Source: an uncultured Lachnospiraceae bacterium
GTDB lineage: Bacteria > Bacillota > Clostridia > Lachnospirales > Lachnospiraceae
Length of the DNA stretch: 64,000 nucleotides
Assembly: GCA_905233695.1 (NCBI GenBank)
Contig: CAJODN010000003.1
Span: 1,542-65,541, forward strand
Direction of reading: 5' to 3'
Shown: piece after piece, positions 1 through 11,340 of the stretch
How the letters are laid out: the number at the start of each line of letters is the position of its first letter
How positions within the stretch are numbered: position 1 is the first letter of the stretch
Notes under the pieces: generated by a model
Databases searched by the model: none
Told to the model about the DNA's origin: nothing
Seen by the model: the letters and a program-made list of their open reading frames with translations, nothing else
Position numbers and translations under genes: made by a program

Positions 1-225
1 TTTATATTAGTATTTCTACACCATAATAACTCTACGCCGCTAAAATGCGGCTTAAGAGTTTTATGGCTGCAGAAATACTTTGCTTACTATCATTTATTAA
101 CTACAATAACTATACACCACTATAATGCGGCTTAATAATTTTATGGCTATAGAAATACTTTGCTTACTATTACTTATTAACCACAATAACTATGAGACAC
201 TAATAATGCGGCTTAATAATTACAG
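1..225. repeat. Tandem repeat, period 80-81 bp, about 2.7 copies, overlapping the recF 3' end
   Basis: ATGCGGCTTAA recurs at 45, 125 and 206, with GAAATACTTTGCTTACTAT and TTATTAAC also repeated at the same period. Confidence 0.9.
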
Positions 226-1291
226 TTCCGTCAACTATATTAAATACTTTATTTACATCAAATCTATTATTAACAAAATCATCTAATCCAGTACAGGTAA
301 TAATTGTCTGGATATCACTAATGCTCTCTAATAAAAACTTCTGTCTGTTACTATCAAGTTCTGAGAGAACATCATCGAGAAGTAATACCGGCTTTTCACC
401 AATAATATTACTAACTATATCTATTTCCGACAGCTTCAGAGACAGCGCCGAACATCTTTGCTGGCCTTGTGATCCGAATTTTCTCATATCAATTCCGTTA
501 ACGGAGAATTTGATATCGTCTCTGTGAGGTCCGACTGATGTCTGAGCATATCTTAGATCTTTTTCTCTGTTCTTAATAAGCTCATCTTCAAAGAATATAT
601 CATCAATATTGGGTTCATAGCTTATTATCAGCTCTTCTTTCCCATCGGAAATCTTAAGATGTTTCTCTTTTACGTAATATTTTAACTCGTTAATGAACTC
701 TCTTCTTCTCTTAATTATACTTTTTCCATAATTAATAAGCTGCATATCCCAGACTTCCAGTGTTTCTTTTAAGTTATTATCATGATTAATATCTCTTAGA
801 AGCTTATTTCTGTTATTAAGTATCTTATTATAGTTAATTATGTCCGATAGATATATATTATCGATCTGTGAAAGCTCACTATCAATAAACCTTCTTCTTT
901 CAGATGGCCCGTTTTTTATAATATTTAAATCTTCCGGAGAAAATAATATAACATTTAAGAGACCTAATAGTTCAGACGTTTTCTTAATTGGAACCTTATC
1001 TATCTTAATAATTTTCTTTTTATTCTTAACAATGTGTATATCAATATTATGTAAGCTGTTGTTTTTATTTATAACTGTATTAATATAGGCTGAATCTTCA
1101 TCGAACCTTATTACATCTTTATCTTTACTGCCTTTATATGACTTACTGATGGCACTGTAATAGCAAGCTTCAAGAAGATTGGTCTTACCTTGAGCATTAT
1201 CCCCATATAAAATGTTAATATTATCATCAAATGCTACATTAATATTTTCATAATTTCTGTAATTGATAAGTTCTATCTGATTAATTATCAT
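200..1291 (-). CDS. recF: DNA replication/repair protein RecF
   Basis: Walker A GDNAQGKTNLLEA, LLLDDVLSELD; position next to dnaN/dnaA. Confidence 0.97.
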   Translation of the reverse strand: MIINQIELINYRNYENINVAFDDNINILYGDNAQGKTNLLEACYYSAISKSYKGSKDKDVIRFDEDSAYINTVINKNNSLHNIDIHIVKNKKKIIKIDKVPIKKTSELLGLLNVILFSPEDLNIIKNGPSERRRFIDSELSQIDNIYLSDIINYNKILNNRNKLLRDINHDNNLKETLEVWDMQLINYGKSIIKRRREFINELKYYVKEKHLKISDGKEELIISYEPNIDDIFFEDELIKNREKDLRYAQTSVGPHRDDIKFSVNGIDMRKFGSQGQQRCSALSLKLSEIDIVSNIIGEKPVLLLDDVLSELDSNRQKFLLESISDIQTIITCTGLDDFVNNRFDVNKVFNIVDGTVIIKPHY

Positions 1292-1497
1292 TTTATAACC
1301 TTAATACTGTTACCTTCGAAGGAAACTTCGTCTCCGGGATAAATCTTCTTACCTCTTCTTGTCTCAATAACGCCGTTAACTTCGACAAGTCCGTCACCTA
1401 TAACAATTTTGGCTACGGATCCGCTGTCAACGAGTCCGGCCAGCTTAAGTAGTTGGCCAAGTTTAATATATTCGTCTTTAATAGTAACATTTTCCAT
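1288..1497 (-). CDS. S4-domain RNA-binding protein (YaaA/RlbA-like)
   Basis: 69 aa S4-like sequence between dnaN and recF, conserved synteny. Confidence 0.9.
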   Translation of the reverse strand: MENVTIKDEYIKLGQLLKLAGLVDSGSVAKIVIGDGLVEVNGVIETRRGKKIYPGDEVSFEGNSIKVIK

Positions 1498-1501
1498 AAT
1501 A

Positions 1502-2617
1502 TTAATTCAGGTTGGTAAGATTAATGGGAAGTATAATGTATATATAGGATTCCTCTGCATCCTTTATATAACATGGTGCCTTATTATCTAACATATAGAT
1601 ATCAATCTCTTCATCATCAATAACCTTAAGTGCATCCATGAAGAACTTGGGATTAAATCCAATCCTCATATCAACACCTTCCTTGGTTATATCAATATCT
1701 TCATTCATCGATCCTATAAATGATGTAATACTGAGATTAATATTATTATCTGTTATATCCATAACAATCGGCTTCTTATCGCCTTCCTTAGCCATAAGGG
1801 AAGCTCTGTCTATTGAATCGTAGAGAAGCTTCTTATTAATCTTTACCTTCGTCTTATAATCTGTTGAGAACATGTGATCAAGCTTGAAGAATTCTCCGTC
1901 AATAAGTCTTGATACAACAACAGTCTCATCAAATTCAAATATAATATTATTATCTGTTATGTAAATACTTACATTTTCATCGGCAAATCCCGGAACAATC
2001 TTACTTACTTCATTAAGTGTCTTACCGGGAACAATTACCTTCTTATATTCATAATTATTATTAAGCTTAATATTTCTTATAGAAAGTCTATGACCGTCAA
2101 GTGCAATAACTTTAAGGTTATCTTCACTGATTTCGAAGAGTTCACCTGTCATCATCTTATTGGAATCATTATCTGCAATTGAGAAAATCGTCTGCTTAAC
2201 CAGTTCTTTTAATGCAAATTGTGATATTTCAATAGGCTCATTTCTTGATATAAATGGAATGTTAGAGAAGTCTTCTCCCGATTTACCTACTATATCAAAA
2301 TGAAGATTGCCTTCCTCACATACAATACTTGTCTTTAAATTATCATAAGTAGTAATAATAATGTCACTGTCAGGTAATTTTCTTACAACTTCTGATAAGA
2401 ACTTGGCATCAATTGCAACTATACCCGGTTCACTAATCTCACCTTCAATAGTAGTCTCAATACCAATTTCCATATCATTGGCAGTTAACTTGATATTGTC
2501 ACCTGAAGCATCAATAAGAATACATTCAAGTATTGCCATTGTAGTTCTTACAGGAACTGCTTTTCCTACAATGTTAACTCCTTTTAATAAATCACTTTTT
2601 GAGCAGATAATCTTCAT
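1502..2617 (-). CDS. dnaN: DNA polymerase III beta subunit (sliding clamp)
   Basis: Full-length 371 aa beta-clamp sequence; synteny. Confidence 0.97.
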   Translation of the reverse strand: MKIICSKSDLLKGVNIVGKAVPVRTTMAILECILIDASGDNIKLTANDMEIGIETTIEGEISEPGIVAIDAKFLSEVVRKLPDSDIIITTYDNLKTSIVCEEGNLHFDIVGKSGEDFSNIPFISRNEPIEISQFALKELVKQTIFSIADNDSNKMMTGELFEISEDNLKVIALDGHRLSIRNIKLNNNYEYKKVIVPGKTLNEVSKIVPGFADENVSIYITDNNIIFEFDETVVVSRLIDGEFFKLDHMFSTDYKTKVKINKKLLYDSIDRASLMAKEGDKKPIVMDITDNNINLSITSFIGSMNEDIDITKEGVDMRIGFNPKFFMDALKVIDDEEIDIYMLDNKAPCYIKDAEESYIYIILPINLTNLN

Positions 2618-2792
2618 TGCATTTCTCCAATCTTTTGCCTATATAAATATATATAGTAAATAGTATTAGTATTATTATAGGGCGTTAATTAGTTGATAAC
2701 CCTTATTGTGTTCATATTTTATTAGATTATGTAAAATGTTAAATCTAAAATATAAGTAATTTTTATGTTTATTTATTATGGACAGTTGTGGA

Positions 2793-4202
2793 TTAATTAG
2801 AATTAATCTTCTTCTTAATTGCTTCAATCTGGTTATTAAGCTCTTCATCTGTCTTTAATTGTTCAATAATGTTATTACGTGCGTTGATAATTGTGGAGTG
2901 ATCCTTTCGTTCCAGTAATTTAGCGATTGTATCTTGTGAACAATCTGTTTCTTGTGTACACAGATACATTGCTACGTGTCTCGGTCTTATAATATTCTGA
3001 GATCTGTTCTTACTTATAAGCTGTTCAATTGTAACTCCGTAATGCTCACATACAACCTCTATTATTAATTGAGGTGTTATTTCCTTAGGTTTATCCGGAC
3101 TTATTATTGAGTCAAGAAGTTCCGCTGCTTTATCTATGGTAATCTCAGTATTTTCAAGCTTGGAATATGCAATAAGCTTATTAATAGCACCTTCAATACT
3201 TCTTATATTAGACTTAATGTTGCTTGCAATATAATCAACTACGTCATCCGGTAAATATGCATTCCTGTTCTCAATCTTATTCTTTATAATAGCAACTCTT
3301 GTCTCATAATCGGGAATCTTAATTTCAGCAGTTATTCCCTGTTCGAATCTTGTAATATAACGATCATCGAATTCTTCCATTTCTTTTGGCATCTTATCTG
3401 AGCTTATAACTATTTGCTTGCCAAGTGTATGTAATTTGTTAAATGTATTGAAGAATTCCGCCTGTGATGATTCAGCGTTTTTATCTACGAAGAACTGAAT
3501 ATCATCAATAAGAAGGACATCTGCTGTTCTGTATTTATCTCTAAAATAAGTCATATCGTTCTCATTTGACTTATTTCTTGAGTTTTTAATACATTCAATA
3601 ACCTCATTAGTGAACTCTTCTGCTGTAACATAGAGTACTTTTTTAGAGTTATCATTTTCAATTATTTGATTACCTATGGCATGCATAAGGTGAGTCTTAC
3701 CAAGTCCCGGTCCTCCGCATATGAATAATGGATTACATATTTCTCCCGGAGCCTCTGATACGGTAAATGCTGTTCCTTGTGCGAACTTATTATTACCGCC
3801 TACTACGAATGTGTTAAATGTGTAGTTCGGATTAAGGTTAGAATCCATATAATTAGCGGAATTGGTAAATTCATAATTTAATTCTTTATCTGATTCTTCA
3901 TCCTTTTGTGTTGAAGATCCGAGTTTAACTGCTTCATTGGGAAGAATAATCTTAATATTATAATCTTTGCCGGTTATATCCTTAACGACATTCTTAATAA
4001 TAAGCTTATATTTCTTCTCTATAAGAGCAATCATCCTGCTCTCAGAATCTTCGCTGTATATAATGTAAAGAGTGTCATCAATAATGTCATATATTTCCAA
4101 AGGCTTAAGCCAGGTGTTATATGCAATATCAGATGTATCAGTCTCTTTTGTGACTATTTGTTTGATTTCATCCCATTTATCGTTGATTAAGTCCAGATCC
4201 AT
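2793..4202 (-). CDS. dnaA: Chromosomal replication initiator DnaA
   Basis: GGPGLGKTHLMHAIGN, LLIDDIQF, C-terminal DNA-binding motif RPRHVAMYLC and DHSTIINA. Confidence 0.99.
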   Translation of the reverse strand: MDLDLINDKWDEIKQIVTKETDTSDIAYNTWLKPLEIYDIIDDTLYIIYSEDSESRMIALIEKKYKLIIKNVVKDITGKDYNIKIILPNEAVKLGSSTQKDEESDKELNYEFTNSANYMDSNLNPNYTFNTFVVGGNNKFAQGTAFTVSEAPGEICNPLFICGGPGLGKTHLMHAIGNQIIENDNSKKVLYVTAEEFTNEVIECIKNSRNKSNENDMTYFRDKYRTADVLLIDDIQFFVDKNAESSQAEFFNTFNKLHTLGKQIVISSDKMPKEMEEFDDRYITRFEQGITAEIKIPDYETRVAIIKNKIENRNAYLPDDVVDYIASNIKSNIRSIEGAINKLIAYSKLENTEITIDKAAELLDSIISPDKPKEITPQLIIEVVCEHYGVTIEQLISKNRSQNIIRPRHVAMYLCTQETDCSQDTIAKLLERKDHSTIINARNNIIEQLKTDEELNNQIEAIKKKINSN

Positions 4203-4580
4203 CTCGTACCTCTATTAATTAAATATATTACAATAGGAAGAAACCCATAATAATATATATAAAAATCCAAAAAACGCTATTTAATATTTTACCTCAAATC
4301 AGTATTTTTATCAACCTTACGAGTAATATATTAGGTTAATATTCACCGGATAGAATATAGCCTTAAATTGCACTTTTATGAACTCTTTTTATAATTATTA
4401 ACGGGATTAATTTAAGTATTTGTTTTATGAACATTTTGTGAAAATTTGTGAAACATCAATATTATCACGTAAAACATGGTATTAAATTGTGATTAAATAT
4501 TAACTTTTCCACAAAGTTATCCACAAAACGTTGATTATTCACTTAATATTGAAAATGTTATTCACTATAGTTTATAGCTT

Positions 4581-4649
4581 ATATAACATATGATAAATGC
4601 CTGTGAGCGACTGGATGTCTTTTCCCAGGCATTTATACATATGTTATAT
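4581..4649. repeat. Long inverted repeat (23-bp stem with one 1-nt bulge)
   Basis: ATATAACATATGATAAATGCCTG versus CAGGCATTTATaCATATGTTATAT. Confidence 0.9.
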
Positions 4650-4653
4650 TTGC

Positions 4654-4681
4654 TTGACTTAGACTAACTTTGTGATATAAT
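4654..4681 (+). promoter_or_regulatory. rpmH promoter
   Basis: TTGACT-16 nt-TATAAT upstream of rpmH. Confidence 0.7.
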
Positions 4682-4729
4682 TGTAACGATGTTTTCGACA
4701 TTTCGAGGATGAAGAGGAGGTGAACAATT

Positions 4730-4864
4730 ATGAAGATGACTTATCAACCAAAGAAAAGACAGAGATCTAAGGTTCATGGTTTTAGAAAGAGAATGAGTTC
4801 TAAAGGCGGAAGAAAAGTATTACAGGCTAGAAGAGCTAAAGGCAGAAAGAGTTTATCAGCTTAG
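4730..4864 (+). CDS. rpmH: 50S ribosomal protein L34
   Basis: [44 protein letters not shown]; 44 aa, absent from the supplied ORF track. Confidence 0.98.
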   Translation: MKMTYQPKKRQRSKVHGFRKRMSSKGGRKVLQARRAKGRKSLSA

Positions 4865-4875
4865 ACTTATTTAGT

Positions 4876-4909
4876 GTTTAGACCACATAAGGTGGTCTAT
4901 ATTTTTTGA
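4876..4909 (+). terminator. Hairpin/attenuator between rpmH and rnpA
   Basis: TAGACCACataaggTGGTCTA-type stem followed by TATTTTTT. Confidence 0.75.
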
Positions 4910-4921
4910 AAGTATTATTTT

Positions 4922-5260
4922 ATGAAATTTAGTGAATCGTTAAAGAAAACATCAGATTTCCAAGTTGTCTATAAGAAAAGAAGATCAAAAGCCAATAAAT
5001 ATTTGATTATGTATGTAAATTATAATAACTTGGATAAGAACAGACTTGGGATTTCCTGCAGTAAGAAAGTGGGTAATTCCGTTGTAAGACACAAAATGAC
5101 GAGACTGATAAGAGAATCATATCGGCTACATGAAGAGTATTTTAACATTGGGTTGGATATCGTAGTCGTTGTCAGACCAAATGCCAAAGACATTGGATAT
5201 AAGGAAATGAGTAGTGCGTTTATGCATCTGGCAAATCTTCACAAAATAGTTAAGAAATAA
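4922..5260 (+). CDS. rnpA: Ribonuclease P protein component
   Basis: RNase P protein signature [29 protein letters not shown]. Confidence 0.97.
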   Translation: MKFSESLKKTSDFQVVYKKRRSKANKYLIMYVNYNNLDKNRLGISCSKKVGNSVVRHKMTRLIRESYRLHEEYFNIGLDIVVVVRPNAKDIGYKEMSSAFMHLANLHKIVKK

Positions 5261-5280
5261 TAACTTATGAAAAAGGTTTT

Positions 5281-5532
5281 ATGATAAAAAATTTATTTAT
5301 TTCAATTATTAAATTTTACAGAAAACACATTTCCAAGTATAAAAGGTCAAAATGTCCTTATTATCCCACATGTTCAACCTATGGTCTTCATGCCATAGAG
5401 AAACATGGGGCATTCAAGGGAGGAATTCTGACTACTTGGAGAATTCTTAGATGTAACCCTTTTTCAAAAGGAGGATACGATCCTGTTCCGGATAAAGTAT
5501 TCTTTCAAATAGGAGGTAAAAGATTTGAGTGA
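5281..5532 (+). CDS. yidD: Membrane protein insertion efficiency factor YidD
   Basis: [24 protein letters not shown]...[13 protein letters not shown]. Confidence 0.97.
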   Translation: MIKNLFISIIKFYRKHISKYKRSKCPYYPTCSTYGLHAIEKHGAFKGGILTTWRILRCNPFSKGGYDPVPDKVFFQIGGKRFE

Positions 5533-6880
5533 GATTTATTTAACTGCCTATGATGGGTGGTTACTCGGACCGATAGCTAAAGCAATCGGTTGGGTAATGG
5601 ATAAAATTTATATCTTCTTTTATTCAACATTTGGAATTGAAAATATTGCGGTTTCAATTGTTGCCATTACTTTAATTATTTATCTTGCTTTGTTCCCGCT
5701 TACCTATAAGCAGCAGAAATTCTCTGCCGTTAATAGGTTGATGCAGCCGGAGATTAGAGAGATTAATAATAAGTATAAGGGTAAAAGAGATACTGAGTCT
5801 ATGCAGGCAAAGCAGGAAGAGACTCAGGCTGTATATGATAAGTATGGTGTATCAGCAATGGGTTCTTGTATTCAATTAATTATTCAGATGCCTATTCTTT
5901 TCGCATTATACAGAGTGTTCTACAACATTCCTGCATATATCAGCGGAGTTAAGGCTGTATTCACGGAAAAGGTTGGAAACGCCGCAGTTTCAATAGTTGA
6001 TGCTATTACAAGTTCTGATGCATTCATGGAAAAGATGCAGAAACTCTATGATTTTGCTGAGCTTAAGAACGTATCTGCAGACTTTACAGGTCAATATACA
6101 TCTGAAACTTCAGAGACAATAAGAAATTATATTATTGATGTATTATACAAGTTAGGTGAAAACGGTTGGGCTAAGCTTCAAGAATTATTCCCTAACCTTG
6201 CTGACGCAATAACTGCTGTTCAACAAAAGCTTCAAGATATTAACTACATTTTCGTACTTAACATTTCCGATACTCCTTGGAACCAGATTAAAGCAGGATG
6301 GACAGCTGATTCGAAGGATTTCGTATTAATTATATGTGCACTTATGGTACCGCTTCTTGCATGGGGTACTCAGATGATTAATATTAAGCTTATGCCTACG
6401 ACTAATGACAGTAACGATCAGATGGCTAAGACAATGAGAACTACTAATATGCTTATGCCCCTTATGTCATTATTCTTCGCATTTACAGTGCCTGTAGGTC
6501 TTGGTTTCTACTGGATTACCGGTTCTGTAATAAGAATTATTCAGCAGTTCTTCTTGAATCTTCACTTTAAGAAGCTTGATGGTGATGCGATTATTGAGAA
6601 AAATAAAGATAAAGCCGCAAGAAAAGCTGAAAAGAGAGGTCAGAAGAGAGAAGCTCTTTATAATTCAGCTCATATTAATGCCAAGAGTCTAAAATCCAAT
6701 ACTTCAACTCAGATTTCTGATCAGAATCAGGCTAAGCTTGATAAGTTAAACGAAGTAAGAAAGAATCCTCCCAAGGGTTCAATGGCCAGTATCGCTAATT
6801 CCGTTAAGGAATTCAATGAAAAGAATAATGCGAGCGGAAACAAGAATAATAATAAAAACAATAACAATAAGAAGAATTAG
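5525..6880 (+). CDS. yidC: YidC/Oxa1 membrane protein insertase
   Basis: YidC-like TM core and synteny; Asn/Lys-rich C-terminal tail. Confidence 0.95.
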   Translation: MSEIYLTAYDGWLLGPIAKAIGWVMDKIYIFFYSTFGIENIAVSIVAITLIIYLALFPLTYKQQKFSAVNRLMQPEIREINNKYKGKRDTESMQAKQEETQAVYDKYGVSAMGSCIQLIIQMPILFALYRVFYNIPAYISGVKAVFTEKVGNAAVSIVDAITSSDAFMEKMQKLYDFAELKNVSADFTGQYTSETSETIRNYIIDVLYKLGENGWAKLQELFPNLADAITAVQQKLQDINYIFVLNISDTPWNQIKAGWTADSKDFVLIICALMVPLLAWGTQMINIKLMPTTNDSNDQMAKTMRTTNMLMPLMSLFFAFTVPVGLGFYWITGSVIRIIQQFFLNLHFKKLDGDAIIEKNKDKAARKAEKRGQKREALYNSAHINAKSLKSNTSTQISDQNQAKLDKLNEVRKNPPKGSMASIANSVKEFNEKNNASGNKNNNKNNNNKKN

Positions 6881-6900
6881 TAATATTAGGAGAATAGATA

Positions 6901-7716
6901 ATGGAACTAAATACACAAACATTTGAAGCAAAAACGGTAGAGGAAGCTATTACCAATGCTACTGTTTCTCTTGGAATTACAAGCGATGAAATCGGTTATG
7001 AAGTTATTGAAAAAGGAAGCTCAGGATTTCTCGGACTTAATTCTAAGAATGCTGTTATTAAAGTATGGAAAAAAGCTGATGAATTAAAGATTGAAGAAGA
7101 GAAGGCTAAGGAAGAAGCTGCTAAGGCTGTTGATACTGCTTCCGATAGTGATTCTTCTGAAAATGTGGTATCAAGCAGTGAAGCTTCTGTAGAATCAGCT
7201 GATGAAGCACCTGTAAAGCCGGATAAGAAGCCGGAAAGAAAGCTTGTTGTTGATGATAAAGCAGCTGATGAAGCCAAGATATTCCTTAATGATGTATTCT
7301 CATCAATGAACATTCAAGTTGAAATTGAAACATCTGTTAATAATGAGGATAAGGTACTTGAGATTGAACTTTCAGGTCCTGAGATGGGAGTTATAATCGG
7401 AAAAAGAGGTCAGACACTTGACTCTCTTCAATATCTTACATCTCTTGCTGTTAATCGTAAGGTTGAGAATCATACAAGAATTAAGATTGATACAGAGGAT
7501 TATCGTAACAGAAGAAAGGCAACTCTTGAAAACCTTGCCAAGAACACGGCACATAGGGCTAAGAGAAATAAGTCTTCAGTAAGTCTTGAAGCAATGAATC
7601 CTTATGAGAGAAGAATTATTCACTCAGCACTTCAAGATGATAAGTATGTAACAACTCATTCGGAAGGTGAAGAACCTTACAGACATGTGGTTGTTGTACC
7701 GAAGAAGAACTACTAA
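6901..7716 (+). CDS. jag: Jag/KhpB RNA-binding protein (Jag-N, KH, R3H)
   Basis: GVIIGKRGQTLDSLQYL KH motif; R3H-like C terminus; synteny. Confidence 0.95.
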   Translation: MELNTQTFEAKTVEEAITNATVSLGITSDEIGYEVIEKGSSGFLGLNSKNAVIKVWKKADELKIEEEKAKEEAAKAVDTASDSDSSENVVSSSEASVESADEAPVKPDKKPERKLVVDDKAADEAKIFLNDVFSSMNIQVEIETSVNNEDKVLEIELSGPEMGVIIGKRGQTLDSLQYLTSLAVNRKVENHTRIKIDTEDYRNRRKATLENLAKNTAHRAKRNKSSVSLEAMNPYERRIIHSALQDDKYVTTHSEGEEPYRHVVVVPKKNY

Positions 7717-7743
7717 GATTTGTTAAATATTTATATGATTTTA

Positions 7744-7774
7744 AGTCCCGGCTTTGAAAGTCGGGGCTTTATTT
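7744..7774 (+). terminator. Rho-independent terminator after jag
   Basis: AGTCCCGGCTTTgaaAGTCGGGGCTTTATTT. Confidence 0.75.
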
Positions 7775-7877
7775 ATGTAGAAGCATTTTGAATTGGCTCT
7801 GAATAGTTTTTTTATTTGTAAAAAAATACATTTCATACTATTATAGTAAAGGAATTTATTATAGGAAGGTTTTATTA

Positions 7878-9248
7878 ATGAATAATTCTGATACAATTGC
7901 TGCAATATCCACTGCTCTATCCAATTCCGGAATTAGTATTATAAGGGTAAGTGGTCCCTCTGCAATTTATAGTATTGATAAATTATATAATGGTAAATGT
8001 AAATTAACAGAGGTTGGCGCCAATACTATTAACTATGGTCATATTGTTTATGATGGTAATATTATTGATGAAGTGTTGGTATCAGTATTTAAATCTCCTA
8101 ATTCATTTACCGGAGAAGATGTTATAGAGATTAATTGCCATGGCGGTGTTCTTATTACCCGAAGAATTCTTGAAATGATTCTTCGCTTAGGTATAAGACA
8201 TGCGGAGCCCGGAGAATTTACTAAGCGTGCATTCCTTAATGGAAGGATTGACCTAAGTCAGGCAGAATCTGTAATGGATATTATAGAGTCCAACAGTGAA
8301 TATGCACTTAATGCTTCCGTTAAGCAATTAAACGGTGATGTATCAAAAGAAATTATTTCTCTTCGTGAGAAAATTATATATGAGATAGCTTACATTGAAT
8401 CGGCTCTTGATGATCCCGAACACATTTCCCTCGATGGATATAATGAGAGATTATCAGGTATTATCTTAGAAGTTAAAAATAGAATTAATAAATTAATATT
8501 AAGCAGCGACAACGGGATTCTTCTTAAGAACGGAATTAATACTGTAATTGTAGGTAAGCCCAATGCCGGTAAATCTTCTCTTCTTAATATCCTTGCCAAG
8601 AAGGAAAAGGCTATTGTTACAGATATTCCCGGAACGACAAGAGATATTATTGAAGAACAGATTAATATTAACGGAATTGTTCTTAATATCCTAGATACCG
8701 CGGGGATTCGCGATACCGATAATACTGTCGAAAAAATTGGTGTAGATAAATCACTTGATGCAATTTCAGAAGCAGATCTTATTATATTTGTAGTTGATTC
8801 GTCTATCAACTTAGATGATAATGACATTACTATTATAGATAAGATTAAGAATAAGAAATGTATCTGCCTTCTTAACAAGTCGGATCTTGATAATATTGTA
8901 ACTGAAGAAGATATCAAGAGTCATATTAATTGCAATATCATTTCTGTTTCAGCTAAGCATGCCCTCGGTATTGAAGAGCTTGAAGATGCAATTAAGGATA
9001 TGTTCTTCCACGGGGAAATCAGTGACAATAATGAAGTTGTAATTACAAGTATCAGGCATAAGGATTTACTTTGTAAATGTGATGAGTCGCTGTCACTCGT
9101 TATGAAAAGCCTTGAAGACAATATGCCGGAAGACTTCTACTCTATTGATCTTATGGATGCGTATAAGTATTTGGGATTAATTATTGGCGAAGAAGTTGAG
9201 GACGACTTAGTAGAAGAAATCTTTTCTAAATTTTGTATGGGTAAGTAG
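7878..9248 (+). CDS. mnmE: tRNA modification GTPase MnmE
   Basis: GKPNAGKSSLLN, DIPGTTRD, C-terminal FCMGK. Confidence 0.98.
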   Translation: MNNSDTIAAISTALSNSGISIIRVSGPSAIYSIDKLYNGKCKLTEVGANTINYGHIVYDGNIIDEVLVSVFKSPNSFTGEDVIEINCHGGVLITRRILEMILRLGIRHAEPGEFTKRAFLNGRIDLSQAESVMDIIESNSEYALNASVKQLNGDVSKEIISLREKIIYEIAYIESALDDPEHISLDGYNERLSGIILEVKNRINKLILSSDNGILLKNGINTVIVGKPNAGKSSLLNILAKKEKAIVTDIPGTTRDIIEEQININGIVLNILDTAGIRDTDNTVEKIGVDKSLDAISEADLIIFVVDSSINLDDNDITIIDKIKNKKCICLLNKSDLDNIVTEEDIKSHINCNIISVSAKHALGIEELEDAIKDMFFHGEISDNNEVVITSIRHKDLLCKCDESLSLVMKSLEDNMPEDFYSIDLMDAYKYLGLIIGEEVEDDLVEEIFSKFCMGK

Positions 9249-9255
9249 GAACTAA

Positions 9256-9291
9256 GCATTCTGTAAAAAAAATGTCATTTATACAGAATGC
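9256..9291. repeat. Hairpin downstream of mnmE
   Basis: GCATTCTGTA...TACAGAATGC, 10-bp perfect stem. Confidence 0.75.
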
Positions 9292-9390
9292 GTAGCTTAC
9301 TATATATTTAATTGTATAAAAAGTATGGTAGTATGTGTAGAAACGTGTAGTGTCTCATATAGATTATTATATTAAATGAGGATATAATTT

Positions 9391-11298
9391 ATGAGTAATA
9401 GCAAGAATTATACTTATATAGAAGAAAGTTACGATGTAGTAGTAATAGGTGCAGGTCATGCGGGTTGCGAGGCCGGGTTAGCTTCAGCACGTCTTGGTAA
9501 GAACACAATTGTATTTACCGTCAGTATGGATTCCGTTGCTATGATGCCTTGTAATCCCAATATCGGCGGAACCTCCAAGGGACATCTTGTTCGCGAGGTT
9601 GATGCCCTGGGCGGTGAAATGGGTAAAAATATCGATAAAACATTTATCCAATCCAAGATGCTTAATAAATCAAAGGGACCTGCCGTTCATTCACTTCGCG
9701 CCCAAGCAGATAAAGCTATGTATTCCCTTGAAATGAGAAAGACTCTTCAATCTCAAGAGAATCTGACTCTAAGGCAAGCCGAAGTATCGGAACTTATTGT
9801 TGAGGATAATGAAGTTAAGGGAGTTAAGACATTTTCAGGGGGAACATACCACTGTAAATGTGTGATTATTTGCACCGGAACGTATCTATCATCTCGCTGT
9901 CTCTATGGTGATGTTATTGAATACACAGGTCCCAACGGTCTTAAGTCTGCGGATCATCTTACTGATTCTCTAAAGGATAATGATATCAATATTATGAGAT
10001 TCAAGACAGGAACTCCTGCTCGTATTGACGGAAGTACCATTGATTATTCCAAGATGGAAGTTCAGAACGGTGATGATGAAATAATTCCTTTTTCATTCAC
10101 AACCGATAAAGAATCTATTCAAAAGGAACAGGTTTCTTGCTATCTCACTTATACCAATGAGAAGACGCATGAGATTATTAGAGAAAATCTTGATAAATCT
10201 CCTATTTATGCCGGAATTATCGAAGGAACGGGTCCTAGATATTGCCCCTCAATCGAAGATAAAGTGGTAAAATTCAGCGATAAGTCACGTCATCAGTTAT
10301 TTGTAGAGCCTGAAGGCCTCTATACCAATGAAATGTACATAAGCGGAATGTCAAGTTCTATGCCGGAGTCTGTTCAATATGATATGTATCGTACTGTCCC
10401 CGGACTTGAGAATGCCAAAATTGTAAGAAATGCTTATGCGATTGAATATGATTGTATCAATGCGACTCAACTTAAAGCTTCACTTGAGTTCAAAAATATT
10501 AAAGGATTATTTGCGGCAGGTCAGTTCAACGGAAGCAGCGGTTATGAAGAAGCTGCGGCTCAGGGAATAATTGCAGGAATTAACAGCTCTAGATTAATTG
10601 ATGAAATGGAACCGCTTATTCTTGATAGAAGTGAGTCTTATATCGGAGTTCTTATTGACGACCTTGTGACGAAGGAAACTAAAGAGCCATATCGCATGAT
10701 GACAAGTCGTGCCGAGTACAGATTACTCCTTCGTCAAGACAATGCTGATCTTCGTTTAACCAAGATTGGATATGAAGTTGGTCTTATTGATGTAGATAGA
10801 TATAAAAAGCTTTGTGAGAAAGAAAGACTTATTGAGGAAGAGATAGAAAGAGTTAAGTCTGTTAATATCGGCGCCAATAAAAAAGTTCAGGATTTGTTGA
10901 CGGCGAATGACAGTATTCCTCTTAAGTGCGGAGTTAAACTTTCTGATCTTATAAGAAGACCGGAACTTAATTATGATATCCTCTCTCCCATTGATGAAGG
11001 AAGACCTACTCTTCCATTTGATGTAAGGGAACAGGTAAATATTAATATTAAGTACGAAGGTTATATTGAGAGACAGATTAAGCAGGTTGAAGATTTTAAG
11101 AAGCTGGAGTCTAAGATTATTCCGGAATCCGTAGATTATAATGATGTAACTTCCCTTCGACTTGAAGCAAGACAGAAATTAAATGAACTTAGACCCAGAA
11201 GTATCGGTCAGGCATCTCGAATATCCGGGGTGTCTCCTGCCGACATTTCCGTTCTTCTGATTTATCTTGAGCAGGGGAAATATTTAGATAAAGAATAA
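9391..11298 (+). CDS. mnmG: tRNA uridine-5-carboxymethylaminomethyl modification protein MnmG
   Basis: [45 protein letters not shown]. Confidence 0.99.
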   Translation: MSNSKNYTYIEESYDVVVIGAGHAGCEAGLASARLGKNTIVFTVSMDSVAMMPCNPNIGGTSKGHLVREVDALGGEMGKNIDKTFIQSKMLNKSKGPAVHSLRAQADKAMYSLEMRKTLQSQENLTLRQAEVSELIVEDNEVKGVKTFSGGTYHCKCVIICTGTYLSSRCLYGDVIEYTGPNGLKSADHLTDSLKDNDINIMRFKTGTPARIDGSTIDYSKMEVQNGDDEIIPFSFTTDKESIQKEQVSCYLTYTNEKTHEIIRENLDKSPIYAGIIEGTGPRYCPSIEDKVVKFSDKSRHQLFVEPEGLYTNEMYISGMSSSMPESVQYDMYRTVPGLENAKIVRNAYAIEYDCINATQLKASLEFKNIKGLFAAGQFNGSSGYEEAAAQGIIAGINSSRLIDEMEPLILDRSESYIGVLIDDLVTKETKEPYRMMTSRAEYRLLLRQDNADLRLTKIGYEVGLIDVDRYKKLCEKERLIEEEIERVKSVNIGANKKVQDLLTANDSIPLKCGVKLSDLIRRPELNYDILSPIDEGRPTLPFDVREQVNINIKYEGYIERQIKQVEDFKKLESKIIPESVDYNDVTSLRLEARQKLNELRPRSIGQASRISGVSPADISVLLIYLEQGKYLDKE

Positions 11299-11340
11299 TC
11301 GTTTATGATTATATTTTTTGTTATAATGGAGTAATTAGTT

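Larger units (their letters stand above)
4203..4729. other. Putative oriC region
   Basis: AT-rich intergenic between divergent dnaA and rpmH; TTATCCACA at 4517-4525; near-matches TTTTCCACA 4505-4513, TTATTCACT 4535-4543 and 4558-4566; gene orientation switches here. Confidence 0.85.

Noticed and set aside
1-225. 80-bp repeats as a CRISPR array
   Set aside because: Contiguous degenerate tandem repeats with no regular repeat-spacer alternation and no cas genes.
2787-2795. DnaA box on the minus strand (TAATCCACA) at the dnaA 3' end
   Set aside because: One mismatch and isolated; no cluster in the dnaA-dnaN gap, so not called as a second origin lobe.
4463-4479. Possible third parS (ATTATCACGTAAAACA) in the oriC region
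   Set aside because: Four mismatches to TGTTNCACGTGAAACA; too degenerate to call.
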